Part shown: piece by piece, positions 33,601 to 45,708 of the stretch
Numbering within the stretch: the first letter of the stretch is position 1
Layout: each line of letters begins with the position of its first letter
From: Stenocarpella maydis
Lineage: Eukaryota; Ascomycota; Sordariomycetes; Diaporthales; Diaporthaceae
Assembly (NCBI GenBank): GCA_002270565.1
Contig: NQMI01000103.1
Span: 62,001-126,000 of the forward strand
Length of the DNA: 64,000 nt
Direction of reading: 5' to 3'
Position numbers and translations under genes: made by a program
The notes under the pieces: model-generated
What the model saw: only the letters and a program-made list of their open reading frames with translations
What the model was told of the DNA's origin: nothing
The model's database searches: none

Positions 33601-34146
33601 CACTGGCCAGGCGAGCGAGCAAGTGGGGTGAGTGGGCGACGCAGGAGAGAGGCCGTGAGAGATTAAGGTCCTTGTCGCCTTCGCGCCACGGCCGATCCTC
33701 CGCCTCACAAGCCAGACTAAACAGTAAACACCCCCAGGCGCATTCAGGATCCATTCACGAGCCACGCCGTACTGTCTGTTCCTTGTCCTGACATTCAGCT
33801 ATCCAAGCTAAGCCGGCCTGATCCCACCAATATCGATACCCCAGGTGCCTGCCATACCTCCCCTATACCCGTATCCATATCCATACCCATATCGATATCA
33901 GTATCAATATTCCATATTCACACCCACCTCCCAATACAACCGAGGCGCATCCCATCCATTCTCATCACGGCCCAGTTTCCATCCCAAGTCCCCCCCATTG
34001 CCGCCTTCAATCCCCGTGGGGCTAAACTCCAAACCCCTTATCCCCACCGGCGTCTGCTTCCTCCGACGACAACTCCACGACCATACGCCGAACGAATGCT
34101 CTCGGTCCATCCCAGCCCCGCCCACGACATCCACCACCGTGCCCGA
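30641..34146. other. Long gene-poor stretch and promoter of the Zn2Cys6 gene
   Basis: No protein family recognised in any frame over 3.5 kb. It contains CAGT-rich low-complexity sequence (about 32750-33060), a purine/pyrimidine-asymmetric CT-rich part (33200-33500) and a hexamer-like CCATAT/CCATAC repeat at 33860-33915, just upstream of the transcription-factor gene. The right 700 bp probably is its promoter and 5' UTR. Confidence 0.5.
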
Positions 34147-36756
34147 ATGGACATCGAGGACCCAGCAAATCCCGTCATGGCGGAGCATCCTCCTGCACCC
34201 GTCGCCGCAGCGCCGGCTTCCGCAACACCCGGTGGCGTGACCAAGAAGAAGTTCGCCGCGCCCCCGGTCAAGTCGGCCTGCCTGGCTTGGTACGCCACGC
34301 CGTCTCCTCTTCCCCCCCCCCTTCTTCCTCTCCTTCATTTGCCCATGCGGCCGCCTCCTCCACTCGCGATCCCGCCCACACCCGCTTCTCGCGTGCTCCA
34401 TACTCGGCGGATAGCCCCGCCGCTATGCACCTCTGACCTCGACGCCCTCGGCGGCGGCCCGGGGCGGTGCTGTCGTCCGGATTGTTCGGATCCGATCTCA
34501 TGCCTGCCTGCCTGCCTGCCTGCCTTCTCTGCTGTTGACTTTCTGATCTCTTTGGCTGGTGACGGGGGGTCCCTTGGCTGACCAAACATGACTGCAGTCG
34601 GGCTGCTCGGACTCGTTGTGACGGCGGCAGACCGTGCACAACTGTATGCCCCCCACCCTATCTCTTGAATCCTGATAGTCCCGCTCCCGTCCGTTTGTTA
34701 TCTGGACTTATCTGAGTGCCTCCTCGCTGTAGTGCCAGAGCAGGAGTCGAGACTGTGTGTACACTCCTAGCCGCCGTGGTGGCCCTCGTTGCCGCAAGAA
34801 GTCCCGGCCGGGCCGTGGCGATGAGCCCAAGCAGCTGCCCGACGATGTCTTTGCGCTGCTTGCCCAAGAGCCGGCCGACGTGCCCCGTGATTGTGAGTCT
34901 GACAGGCGACCGCCTCTTGTTGCCGGGGGTAATAAAATGCGGGCTAACGGTTGGGATTCGCGGTTGATGATGCACAGCCATATCGATCCAGAATTACATT
35001 GACCCTGGCGCCGGGCTGAAGCACCTCGAGGACTGGGTCCAGGACAGCGATCTCATCTTTGACAGCCTGTTCATGAACACCAACGGCCCCGCGCTGGGAA
35101 ATGGCTTCGGCTCTGATGTCTCGGGCCCGGGCGCAGGCACACCATCGCACGCCGTGCCAATGGTCAGGTCATACCAGAGCAATGCCGCCATGTAGGTCCC
35201 CCCCCCGGCTGACTGACGGGCTACATACATGTGCCCCAGGACGACACATCATGTCACTAACACATCATGACAAGACTGGATGCCTACTATGTCTTCATAC
35301 ACCCCTTCCTGCCTATACTCCCCGCACCAGATCACATCCCGGTCGACCAGCCGATCCCGCGCCTGCAGAACCAGATCGACGTCTTCGAGGACGGCTTCGA
35401 GCCCACGTCGCCCATCAGCCTGGCCATATCGGCCATCCTGGCCCTGATCCCCTGCCCGGAGGACGCCAACCACACGTCGCGGGACTCGCAGCTGTTCCGG
35501 CGCAAGTATGCGCAGTACTTCGCGCAGGCGGCCTTCGAGACCATGGAGAACGACGAGGAGATCCCGGACAGCGCCATCGACCCGTCGCGCCCGCTGAGCG
35601 AGGACCACAACCACGCCTTCCGCCAGCCCTTCCACCCGCGCGTGCCGGTGGAGCTCGAGAGCATCGTCGCGCTGGACATCCTGAGCGTGTACGAGTACGC
35701 CCAGCGGGGGAACCTCAAGAAGATGCAGAACCGAGCCGGCCAGGCGCTCATGGCTGCCATGGACATGTCGCTGCACTCGTGTACCACCGAGGATGGGTAC
35801 TCGGAAGCGAGGAGGAGGGTCTGGTGGATGACCGTATGCCCCCCCCCCCGCATCTGCCCGTGCCGAGCGCCTGTGTCCCTTTTTGCTGATCAACACACCC
35901 TCTCTGCAGTACATCTGTGTGGCACAAGGCGCCATTGTCAGCAACACGGTAAGGATGCCTTGGTCCGCGGTGCGTGCTCGGCTCTTGTCTCAGGACCTCT
36001 AACGTCGTGACCCAACCCAGAAGCCGAGTTTCGCGTCCTTCTCGCCGAGCTACACGGCCAAGTTCCCAACCTTCGCGGCGGACCCAGGGGTATGCATCTG
36101 CGCTCTCAAGACCATGACACCCGCCCAGCAGGCTGTCCGGGGGCTGACTCTGCTCGTTCGCACACTAGGCATTCGCGGCGTACGTCCAGGCCCAGCGGGC
36201 CATCATGGCGGCGACGCAGTTCGTGATCGAGCTCAACAAGGCGGTGCGCGACGGCGCGGACATGAGCGCCGTCTGCGAGCGCATGAGGGAGCTCGAGCTC
36301 CTCCTGGAGCCGATGCTGGCGCAGAGCGACGCGTGGGTGCTGCCGTCGACGACGGCGTCGCCGGTGGCGCCGGGCGAGGCGGTGGTGGCGCGGTCGCTGC
36401 GGTGCATGGCCAGCATCAAGCTCAACAGCGCGCGCATAAAGCTGCACCGCTACTGCGCCTTCTTCGACATCCCCGTCTTCTCGCGCAAGCACTGCGACCT
36501 CAAGTCCCTCCAGGACGCCGACGCCGGCAACCCGGGCGGCGGCGACGAGCCCCGCCGCTGGCCCACCTGCAGCTGCAGCTCCTTCGCGAACCCCTTCAGC
36601 ATCTCGGCCACGCCCGGGAGCAGCACCGTCGGCGGCGGCGGCGCCTCGTCGTCGATGAGGTCGCCCTCGTCGGACGGGAGCGGCCCCCTGCCCGCAGGCC
36701 TCCCAGCTGCTGCAGCTGCTGCAGCTGCGGCGGCGGCGGCCATGACCTCGGCGCAC

Positions 36757-36793
<37 letters not shown>

Positions 36794-37494
36794 TCGCCAG
36801 CTTCCCGTTCAGCAGCCACCAGAGCGCCAAGATCTGCCTCAAGTCGGCGCTCAACATCGCGCACAGCTTCGACGAGCTGCCGTACCCGAACCCGACGGGC
36901 GTGGCGCCCGACAGCCACCATCACCACCACCTCCCACAGCAGCAGCGGTCCTCCCTGGCCCGGTACCCACACCCCAGGGGAGGGAGGAGGGGCGCGGGGG
37001 TGCCGCCCGCCGCGCCGTGCTTCCTGTCGGCCACGAGCGCCATCGTGTGCCCGCGGACGATGCCGTCCTTTGCGTGCTGCGCGATGCAGTGCGCGTACGC
37101 GCTGCTCATGGTGCACCAGAAGACCAAGAGCATGTACCCGTACGGCGCCGAGGTGGCGTCCATCGCAGGCGCCGGCGCCGGCAGCAACGGGCACGGCATC
37201 ACCGATGGCGGCGGCGGCGCGGCGCGGCCGCTCGTGGTCAACAGCCTGCTGGTCAGGCTCCAGCAGGGCCTCACCAGCATCTACGCCACTCTGTCTAATT
37301 ACTCCACCGCCTTTGAGGCCCTGGGTGGTATGAGAGGTGGGGTCTATTGCCTGTCTTTGTTTCTTTCTAATTCTTTTTTTCGTCCCCCCCCCCTCCTCTC
37401 GCAAGGAAGCACCTGCGTTGCTGACTATTTCCCCCAAACAGACCAGATCCGGAGTGCCATCGAGGATTCGCAGGCATTTACCGTGGCCATGTAA
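34147..37494 (+). CDS. Zn2Cys6 binuclear-cluster transcription factor
   Basis: Nine exons with matching phases: 34147-34289, 34598-34643, 34733-34892, 34978-35191, 35275-35833, 35910-35948, 36021-36089, 36169-37336 and 37442-37494, 816 aa. The zinc cluster is assembled across three exons as C45-X2-C48-X6-C55-X5-C61-X2-C64-X6-C71, followed by the basic linker SRRGGPRCRKK. The middle region (LDAYYVFIHPFLPILP onward, VWWMTYICVAQG) is the alpha-helical regulatory part of fungal C6 factors. Late exon 8 has poly-Ala and a Gln tract (ten Q), and a His run. The start could instead be ATG 34096, 17 codons upstream. It is nuclear; target genes cannot be told. The intron after the first Cys pair contains a (TGCC)n repeat. 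Confidence 0.88.
36763..36792 (+). repeat. (CAG)n tract encoding polyglutamine
   Basis: Ten CAG triplets in exon 8 of the Zn2Cys6 gene, encoding Gln, preceded by a poly-Ala stretch from GCTGCA/GCG codons. Length polymorphism between strains is likely. Confidence 0.9.
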
Positions 37495-39017
37495 GATAGT
37501 ACCGACCAAAACGACTAGGACGAGAAACGGGACACCATTCCCGCCCCCTCCCCCCCTGCCTTGGAATTCCCGGGCTGGGCGGTGCTTGAATGGGCTGGGA
37601 CAGGACGTGGCTTTGGATATATATATACATGTGTTTGAACTGGGAGTTGGGACTTGAGGGGCGGGGGGGGGGCCCAGGTTTGGCTTGTGAGGTGGGTTGT
37701 GAGGTGGGTTGTGGGTGGGCAAAAGCAATATCTACCGGCCCTTGGAGGGTTCCCGACATTGGACTCAACGGGGCATCGTTTCTTTCGTTGATGCGCACAG
37801 ACCCATCATCTACGTTGTCGGAGGCGCATTTATTGGATTCTCTCTTTACAAATGGGATGGAATTGAGGGCTTTAATGAGATATATACCCGTAGCGCGCTG
37901 GTTGATTGGTGGTGATGGGTTACTGCAGCTCTTGAAGTAACGGGCCGGTGCCCTTCCGTTTTGGATGCGCGAACACTTACATAGCCTAGAATCGTGGTCG
38001 TCTAGGAAGGGGTCCGTAATGGGCTTGATGAATTGAATGCCCCATTGCGCATTCAGCATCTCGACTCCACAATACTGCTTACTTATCCGGCACATTGTGC
38101 ACGCCATATATCGTCTCTCTCTCTTTTGTTCCCCCCTTCTCCCCCCCCACCCCTCCTATCACCTGCCCGGGCATATACGGCTTCCCTCAGCAGCTGCAAC
38201 GCTTCGTCCTGGCCGTTGGTGGCTGTCGTCGTGCCCCGGCTTGTTCCCGATCAACCATGACGTCAACGGCTTGTGAATTTAAGGTTGGTGGGCCCCGCCG
38301 TATCCCAGGACCCCTGCGGGGGAGACCGTTCCATCATCGCCTCGGAACTTGACCTTGGACCGTCTCTGATCTTTTAATGTGTTTCTTCCCCCCCCCCCTC
38401 CACCCGAAGGTAATGGGTCTCTCTCAAACATAGGACGATAACATCATAGGCTGCTGCCTTGGATTCGGAAGCCTGGGATCTTGATCTGATGCAGCGCCGG
38501 GTGGTGTGGGGCTTCCCTCCCTCTCTCTCTCTCTCCTGTGCGACCAAGTTTAGAAACCGCAAGGGTAGCTTTGCAAGCAACTTTTCGGGCCCCAGCAAAC
38601 TGGTGCATGTGCTTTCCTGGAGCAATCCTAAGGCGGACCTGGGCCAGTGCAGTGATGTAATCGCCCACCATCAAGGCGTGGGGGAGCGGGGAGCGGGTAG
38701 GTTGACCTCATCTCGCCTCATCTCACACGCTTGGCCTTTGTCTATACTACCATCTCAGGCATATGATGCCATTCATGCCCCTTTCCCGGGCGCTCCTCCC
38801 CATTGTGACCAGCTAGCAACCAAGGCCGTAGACCCTGAGAGAACAGCTTGTATAAAGCATTGCCCCCCCTTCTTGGCCTGTTCACCTTGGTCCCCTTGGC
38901 TTTCCTTCCCTCATCATCGTCAAAACCCAATTCAACTTTATACCTACACGCCCTACACAGCAAGACCATCCATCCCATCCCCCTCACCTCTTAAAAATAT
39001 AAAACTTTCCCAACACC
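37495..39017. other. Intergenic, 3' UTR and promoter of the small conserved protein
   Basis: No gene recognised. CT-rich stretches near 38130, 38390 and 38520 and an A-rich leader just before 39018 fit a strong promoter and long 5' leader. Confidence 0.5.
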
Positions 39018-39349
39018 ATGGACGCCTTCACCAACAAGACCTCCCAACAGCAGCCCGCCGGCGGTGCTGCCCCAGCTGGCCAGAACCAGGACTATGTTGA
39101 CAAGGGTTGGTCCAGCCTCTCCCCATCCTTCCCCTCCACCCCTCTGCCGTTCTCTAGACCGGATATCAGAAGAAATGAATTGAGAAGGACGCACCCTGCT
39201 GACATGCCGCCCTTCCAGCCTTTGCCTTCGGCGCCAAGAAGTCGGGCCACGAGGTCAACCCCAGCACGGCCGAGAAGATCACCGACGCCGGCCGCGGCGC
39301 CTTCGAGAAGCTCACCGGCAAGAAGGTCGACCCCAAGATCTCCAACTAA
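39018..39349 (+). CDS. Small conserved fungal protein (72 aa)
   Basis: Two exons, 39018-39105 and 39219-39349, around a 113-bp intron (donor GTTGGT, acceptor TTCCAG), joined in phase 1 to give 72 aa. The sequence has a Gln/Gly/Ala-rich start (SQQQPAGGAAPAGQNQDYVD), then KAFAFGAKKSGH, and the repeated-type motif EKITDAGRGAFEKLTGKKV ending DPKISN. Proteins with this E-K-I-T-D...EK.TG.K...P..SN tail are widespread in filamentous ascomycetes and are often abundant in stress or conidiation; no enzyme activity is known to me. Composition is hydrophilic and probably disordered. Confidence 0.75.
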
Positions 39350-40058
39350 AATGGGCCAGGCAGGCCCTCCCTGCTGCCTCGCGGGGTGTGTGTCAGTCAG
39401 TCCGTCAAAGGGCTTTAATGTTATGACGTGTGGCGGGAGGGACCAAGGTACCCGGCGTTGGGTTGGGACAATGGAGGACGTCTTCCTGCGACGGAATTGA
39501 CGATATGAGGTATTTTAATTAGCATGCGGCATGAATGTCCATTGATGAAATTTCCAGTACCGGTATAAGCATGATGCATCAGATATCTTGAATGTGTTGC
39601 GTAATATGTCCCAGCCGTAATAAGAGAGATACATACTTGGTACGCTTGCCACACGCAGTTCTGATAACTCTGGTGGTATTTGTCTGCTTCTGCGCTGCGG
39701 GAGGAAAAAAAAAAAGAAGAGAAAAAAAAAACAAAAAAACATGCATGACATTATCAAACCATGCCCGATTCCGCTGCCCGTGGGCAGTCCCAACATATTT
39801 AGCATTCCAAACTCCAACAATGCGATCCCAGTTCCACCCGATATCAACGCGGTGTGCCCACCAAAGGGGGACACCCTCGCATGCGCTTGTTGCTGGACTG
39901 CCTTGTCCAGCCTGTCCCCACACCAGAATAGACTTGTATCGCAGATGACAGCTGTGCCCGAAGGGCAACGAGGGAGAGAGAGAAATCAAGAATCAAAACG
40001 TCGGACGCGTATATCCACATGACCATTACCACATGAACCTCATGGAAACATGCCCCGG
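39350..40058. other. Intergenic between convergent genes
   Basis: Carries the 3' ends of the small conserved gene and of the MARVEL gene. An A-rich run at 39705-39740. No gene seen. Confidence 0.5.
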
Positions 40059-40720
40059 CTAAACATTATCCGCAAACACCTGATAGGCCATGATCATGAT
40101 CCACAGCAAAAAGATGGCACCCACCAGCCCCAGCGAGAAGACGGCATGCCACCCTTGGCAGATGCTCCGCTGCTGCAGCCAGGCGAGGGTCTCGAGGGTC
40201 TGGCCCGTGGGGTTGCGGTTGAACACGGCGGCGTTGCAGTTCGACGAGACGCTGCCCGAGGGGCCCCAGAGCTGGACACTCGTGACAATGAGGCCGACGA
40301 GCCAGAGGATGAAGAGGATGAAGCCGCCTATCATGACGATGGAGGGGAGGAGCCGCCGCTGGAAGATGAGCCAGAGAAGGAGGAATATGAAAAAGATCAC
40401 GAGGACGGCAACGGTTATGTAGTAGGGGAAGTACCTGGCGCGCCGGACGTCGTGTGTCAGTTTGGCTTGTTTGGCAGGGGACCTTGGCCGAGAGGCAGGC
40501 AGGCATGGGGGGAGGAGGGCCAGACTCACCATGGCACGCCCAGGCCCAGCTGGCCCTGGATCTGGATAAAGTTGGCAAAGATGCCGAGGATGGCGCACGA
40601 GGCGACGAGCATGAAGAGCATCCACAGGTTGAGCTGGATGGCGGGCCAGTGGTACTTGTGCAGGCGCTCGATGCGCCGCTCGTACACGACGGCGGACGAG
40701 TCCGTCACCGAGGATGCCAT
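40059..40720 (-). CDS. MARVEL-domain membrane protein
   Basis: Two exons, 40720-40530 and 40434-40059, around a 95-bp intron (donor GTGAGT at 40529, acceptor CGCCAG). It splits a Trp codon (GVPW-YFPYY), giving 188 aa. Four hydrophobic segments are visible: about 30-55 (LNLWMLFMLVASCAILGIF), 68-88 (ITVAVLVIFFIFLLLWLIF), 93-115 (IVMIGGFILFILWLVGLIV) and 158-180 (AVFSLGLVGAIFLLWIMIM). The loop between helices 3 and 4 has the Cys pair (SNCNAAVF, SICQGW) usual in fungal MARVEL proteins. These sit in the plasma membrane or vesicles and organise membrane domains. A T-rich leader precedes the ATG. Confidence 0.85.
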
Positions 40721-42688
40721 TTTTTTTTCTTCTTTTTTTTTTGGCAGGCGACAGATCGTTTATAGTCGAGTGCGTGCCCGTGTCTGTGTGTCTGTGGGAT
40801 AGAGGTCGGGCTTGCGGCTTCGATCTCGTGTTTCTTGTTTCGCGTGGGTGGTGAGAGGTACGCCTCGTTGTTATGTGCTGTCGCCTACACGCGTCTTGCT
40901 ACAAAATCCTCTTCTCTTCCGCCAACTCCGTCTCTTGTCTGCGCACGTGTGTACGTCTTCCCACACAGGCCTGATGTCCGATGGGGTCGCCGTCCGTTAT
41001 ATACCCAACGCCAGCCTCGTCTGGCACAAACGGGCCCACCTGCTTGCTTGCTGGCCCAGGTCTCGCGCGCGCGTGCCAGGTCCAAGCGGAGGTCTGGTCG
41101 GGGATGCGCAGTCAGCCGTGGTGGTGCAGCGATTATATTTCAGGGCGGGAGCAACCCGTCTTCGGGAGATCGCAGGGCGCTGCTGGAATTGGGCCGTAAT
41201 GCGCGGTTGTTGTCGGCGGGCGCGTGTCCCCCCTATTGGACAGCAGAGGCGTGGGCGGGAGCTATGCAGCCTTGTGGCTTCTTGGGATCCAGTGGTTGAG
41301 AGGCAGGGCGTGTGACGCTGCTGGTCTGTTTTGCATGCTGCTGCTGGTTCACCGAGAAGGAGGGCGGAGCGGCATTATTAGTAGGTAGGGTGGCATTAGA
41401 GTTGTTGCCATTACAACATGCTTAGCGACGCGACGGTAGCAATGGCGGGAAATGGAAACCGAGCAGGACCTGGCCGGGGCCAGATGGATGATGGGCGCCG
41501 CAAGGATGCAGCTGCTATGCTGGTGCCCTAGGATTGGGGCCCTGGGCCCTGTGCTGTGGCTCCTGTGCTGGTTGGCTGTTCTGTCGTGCCGGATCCTCGG
41601 GCCAGGCAAGAGTCAGTCGTGGTGGCTGGGAGCCAGTTCGGGCTGCTCGCTCCCCCAGAACCAGCAGGGACATCATCGATCCCGTCTGCCAACACATCTT
41701 CCCATAAGCCCCTGACAGTAAGTACTCCCAATCTATCGCAGCCTTGGGATAGAAAAAGTCCTCTTCTAGAAGCCAGTTAGCTGCTGGCTCGGCACCTGCA
41801 GACTCCAGGGTCACCACCTGAAGTGCCTGCATACACCTCAGCTACAGCCCAGGACAGGACAATCACGACTGTGCTCCATGTACTAGTAGTGTGCATGGTA
41901 TCTCACCGCATAAACCAGGACCAAAGCGATCTGGTGTCGCCTCTTGGAGTGTTGGGTCTGCAGACAAATGTACGACAATCACGCCGGACCGGCCTATTCT
42001 CTCTTCCCTTGGCCCATCCGATCAGCTCTTCTGGTTCGTAATAAGCGCAGCGTGAGACGGACCACAGAGCAGGATATTCTTTCGGCTGCCAGTCCGAGGA
42101 CTTAATCGGTATGCGCCCAGCCTAGCACCCTTGTGTCTTATCAAGCTCTCTTGGCTGTCATGGAGGCTCAGATCGGAACATCAGACCGGCTACTCACTCT
42201 GCTCTGCCCTTCTGGCCCTAAAGTCTGACAGCAGCAGTCTCGGGCGCTGACTTTGTCTGCCCTGGCTTCGTTTGCCGAACCGTAAACCCAGGCCGGTCGG
42301 GGAGCCTTTAGACATATGTCGCCTGTCTCGCCTGTGGTTCCGGAGCAGAACTACTCCGGGCGTGGTGTGCCTGACTGACTCTCTCCTCGGCCCTTCTTTT
42401 CCATAACCTTGTGCATTTTTGCACCAGCCTCAACCAGTCCTTTCGTCCGCCAACACGCCCAGGCTCAGGCGCACCTGCAACGACAGCCTCAGCTGCCCAC
42501 CAACCAGCCAACTCGACAGCCAACCCGCCGGGCCAGACAGCCCCACAGCCCTCATACCCGGGCCTTGCGCTCGCTCTAGCCGGGGACCACCATATATATC
42601 CATATCCTACTTCTGATATAATAACCCGGCACGTCCGGGATAGTCTTGTTGAACAACAAAACACACCACCGGCCAAACCACCACCACC
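40721..42688. other. Intergenic, divergent promoter region
   Basis: Two kb between the leftward MARVEL gene and the rightward FSH gene. No recognisable coding sequence on either strand. Confidence 0.5.
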
Positions 42689-43480
42689 ATGGAACTCGGA
42701 GACCTCCCACCCCCGGACCCCTCCACCCTCCATCTCCCCCGCCTCCTCATGCTCCACGGCGGCGGCACAAACTCGCGCATCTTCCACATGCAGTGCCGCA
42801 GCCTCGAGTACCGCCTCAAGGCCCACTTCCGCGCCGTCTACGCCGAGGCCCCCATCCCCTCCACCGCCGGCCCGGACGTCCTCACCGTCTACGCCCAGTG
42901 CGGGCCCTTCAAGCGCTGGGTCCTCACCACCGAGCCCAACGCCGTCGAGCGCCAGCCGAGGGAGACGTGGGCCCTGGACGAGGCCGCCATCGCCGACGCC
43001 ATGGACGCCGACGACGCCCGCGGCGCCACGGGGCCCTGGGTCGGCATCCTGGGCTTCAGCCAGGGCGGCAAGATGGCCGCCAGCGTGCTGCTGCGCCACC
43101 AGCTGCGCGCGCCGCTGGGCCGCGTCGGCGGCCGGAGCCCCGCCGCCGACTTTCGGTTCGGCATCCTCATGGCCGCCAGGGGGCCCCTCATCCAGCCCGA
43201 CCCGGACGCGGCGGACTGGCTCGGCGAGGGGGAAGGCTTCGACTACGACAGCAACGCCGCCGCGGGGAGGGCCCTGCGCGTGCCGACAGTCCACGTGCAT
43301 GGCACGGACGACCCGGGGCTCGAGTACCACCGGAGGCTGCTGGAGGACTGGTGCGAGCCCGGGACGACGCGGCTGATAGAGTGGGACGGGAACCACAGGC
43401 TGCCGTTCAGGACGCAGGATGTCAGCAGGGTCGTGAGTGCCATCCTGGACGTCGCGAAGGAGCAGGGTCTTGCTGTTTGA
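42689..43480 (+). CDS. FSH-type serine hydrolase (alpha/beta hydrolase)
   Basis: An intronless 263-aa ORF. It opens with the FSH1 signature LPRLLMLHGGGTNSRIFHMQ (residues 17-36), with the HGGG oxyanion region. It carries the nucleophile elbow GILGFSQGGKMA, then VPTVHVHGTDDPG with the acid Asp, and IEWDGNHRLP with the catalytic His near the end. Family-3 serine hydrolases of fungi include yeast FSH1-3 and the LovG-type thioesterases of polyketide clusters. No polyketide synthase lies nearby, so a general cytosolic esterase/thioesterase is the safer reading. Very GC-rich third positions, like the neighbouring epoxide-hydrolase gene. Confidence 0.88.
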   Translation: MELGDLPPPDPSTLHLPRLLMLHGGGTNSRIFHMQCRSLEYRLKAHFRAVYAEAPIPSTAGPDVLTVYAQCGPFKRWVLTTEPNAVERQPRETWALDEAAIADAMDADDARGATGPWVGILGFSQGGKMAASVLLRHQLRAPLGRVGGRSPAADFRFGILMAARGPLIQPDPDAADWLGEGEGFDYDSNAAAGRALRVPTVHVHGTDDPGLEYHRRLLEDWCEPGTTRLIEWDGNHRLPFRTQDVSRVVSAILDVAKEQGLAV

Positions 43481-44346
43481 TGTTGCTGGCGCGGCTGGGC
43501 CCTTGGTTCGGGTTGGTCATGCCACCGTGCTGTGGGTCTTTACGCAGGAAGGTGTTCGTTCCGTTCGGCTTTATTGCACTAGCGTATAGAGGTCCCCAGG
43601 AGAGAGGAGGGACATAGATGGCAATAGATTTCCATGTCGGTTTCCGTTGACAATATTATGTGATTCCTCGGAGGTTTCCATCTGACCAGAGAGGGCAGTT
43701 TTCACACGTGAGGAGTCTCGTCTTATCCCTCTCAAGTGAGATGTGAATAATTCCAACGACTTCTATATACTCCCGCGAAATCCGTCATTTATATGAGAAC
43801 CGAGACTCCCGTTTATAAAACAGGCGCGGGCTGCGAACACCGATACTGTGTACGCACGCCTATCTCATAGTCGTCTGGGTTACCTCAAGTCTCGATGCTT
43901 CAAGTAATTGTCCCGTAGACAGAGTGCAATAAGACCCACCAGTGGAGAGACCGGCGTACAGCACTCAGCAGCACAGTCTCCACCAAAGCGTTGGTCCTAA
44001 GTTGTGCGGGTGCGTTCCAGTTGATCTCTGAGGGATATACAGCCTGATGTTTCCAACACTAGGTATCTACTTAACTAGTCTCTAAACTCTAGATCACATA
44101 CCTAGGTAGCTTGCCGCCCTTCTTGGCACCCTGCACTGCCTGATGCTTGTGACTGGCCAGATTCTCTCATAAACCGTGCCGAGAATGGGCACGTAAAATG
44201 GCGTTTCCCCTCACCACGTCAGGGTAAGCTATGTCCTGGGCATACCGTTATATTATCGCACCACCACAGTTCACCAAGGTTATCCACATGGTGACCTAGA
44301 CAGAGCCCCGAGGCTGTTAACGGGCTAGAACTGCTGCTTCGAAACC
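43481..44346. other. Intergenic region
   Basis: 3' UTR of the FSH gene and promoter of the epoxide-hydrolase-like gene. No gene seen. Confidence 0.5.
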
Positions 44347-45525
44347 ATGCCTGGCCTACCGCCACTCCCTGTGCAAAATGGCATCGCCCAACGCTGCGTC
44401 GACCTGAGCGGCGTGGGCACGTGCGGCCTGAAGATCTTCCTGCTCGAAGCGGGCGACCCGAAAGACCCCCTGATACTCCTCTTCCACGGCTACCCAGAGC
44501 TGGCATACACATGGCGCAAGGTGGTCCTCCCGCTGGCCTCGAGGGGCTACCACGTCGTCGCCCCAGACTCGCGCGGGTACGGGCGCACCACGGGGTGGGA
44601 CACAAGCAGCTATGCGCACACGAACCTCTCGCAGTTCACGCAGTCGCAGCTGGTGCTGGACAACATGGCGCTCCTGAGGGCGCTGGGCCACGAGTCGGCC
44701 GCGTGCGTCGTGGGCCACGACTTCGGGGCGAGCGCGGCAGCCGCGTGCGCGCTCGCCAGGCCGGACCTGTTCAGGGCGGCCGTGTTCATGAGCCACGCGC
44801 CCCCGGGGTCGCCGGCGCCGGCCCCGCTTCATGTAGGGACCAGGGGTGAGGCGCCCGGGGACGAGAACGCCGGGGTGTGCCTCGTGCTGGCGCAGCTTGC
44901 CCGGCGGGACCCCCCACTGAAGCATTACCGGTGGTACAACAGCACGGCGTCGGCCGCGCACGACTGGGAGAACCCGCCGCAGGGGCTCAGGGCGTTCCTC
45001 CGCGGCTACGTGCACATCAAGAGCAGCGCGTGGCGCGGCCACGGCCATGTCGGCCGCCTGGCCGGCTTCTCGGCCGACCAGCTCGCGCGCATGCCGGCGT
45101 ACTACATCATGCCCGCCGACTCCACGATGCCCAGCATGGTCCAGGACAAGATGCGCACCGAGGACGACGGCCTGACCAAGCCGTTCGTCTCGGACGAGGA
45201 GCTGGACGTCTACGTCTCCGAGTTTGAGCGCACGGGCTTCCAGGGCATGCTGAACTGGTACCGGAGCTCGACCGACACGCGGAGCCTCGACTCCGCGGCG
45301 GCCATCCTTGCCGGTCGCAAGTTCGACGTGCCCACGACTTATATCGGCGGTGCCGCGGACTGGGGTAATTACCAGCGGCCGGGGGCGCTCGAGGGGTTTG
45401 AGACAGGGGCCACGGCGAGCGATTACAGAGGCACAAGGATATTTGAGGGTGCTGGACACTGGCCGCAGACCGAGATCCCAGGGATTGTCTGTGAGGAGAT
45501 ATCAAAGTTTCTTGACGGTCATTGA
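44347..45525 (+). CDS. Epoxide hydrolase-like alpha/beta hydrolase
   Basis: An intronless 392-aa ORF. It has the oxyanion motif LLFHGYPELAYTW (about residues 38-50), DSRGYGRT, the nucleophile elbow VVGHDFGASAA with Asp as in soluble epoxide hydrolases, a long cap domain with Tyr-containing MPAYYIMP, and the catalytic His in FEGAGHWPQTE near the C-terminus. This Asp-His arrangement fits enzymes that open epoxides with water to diols; haloalkane dehalogenases share the fold. The C-terminus is full length. No signal peptide. Role likely detoxification. Confidence 0.87.
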   Translation: MPGLPPLPVQNGIAQRCVDLSGVGTCGLKIFLLEAGDPKDPLILLFHGYPELAYTWRKVVLPLASRGYHVVAPDSRGYGRTTGWDTSSYAHTNLSQFTQSQLVLDNMALLRALGHESAACVVGHDFGASAAAACALARPDLFRAAVFMSHAPPGSPAPAPLHVGTRGEAPGDENAGVCLVLAQLARRDPPLKHYRWYNSTASAAHDWENPPQGLRAFLRGYVHIKSSAWRGHGHVGRLAGFSADQLARMPAYYIMPADSTMPSMVQDKMRTEDDGLTKPFVSDEELDVYVSEFERTGFQGMLNWYRSSTDTRSLDSAAAILAGRKFDVPTTYIGGAADWGNYQRPGALEGFETGATASDYRGTRIFEGAGHWPQTEIPGIVCEEISKFLDGH

Positions 45526-45708
45526 GCGGCCTGTTGCGATCAAAATGGCGGATGACCCAGCGATTTCTGTTTATTGATTCTTATGAGATGGCCGGACCTC
45601 AGGAAGGTTGCCGGTAGCCTTCAAACGAGAGGATGGCTCCAAGGAGGAGGTTTTCGTGTGAATAACCATCAAGATATATTCAGAGCGTGCTTACCACATG
45701 GGTGATGG

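Noticed and set aside
36106..37728. 540-aa minus-strand ORF
   Set aside because: It is antisense to the last long exon of the Zn2Cys6 gene; Arg/Gly/Ala-rich composition comes from GC-rich third positions and no family is visible.
42308..43396. 362-aa minus-strand ORF
   Set aside because: Shadow of the FSH hydrolase gene on the plus strand, without motifs of its own.
44356..45459. 367-aa minus-strand ORF
   Set aside because: Shadow of the epoxide-hydrolase-like gene; the plus strand carries all catalytic motifs.
42689..45525. FSH hydrolase and epoxide hydrolase as part of a biosynthetic cluster
   Set aside because: No backbone synthase or tailoring oxygenases are adjacent; both read as ordinary single genes.
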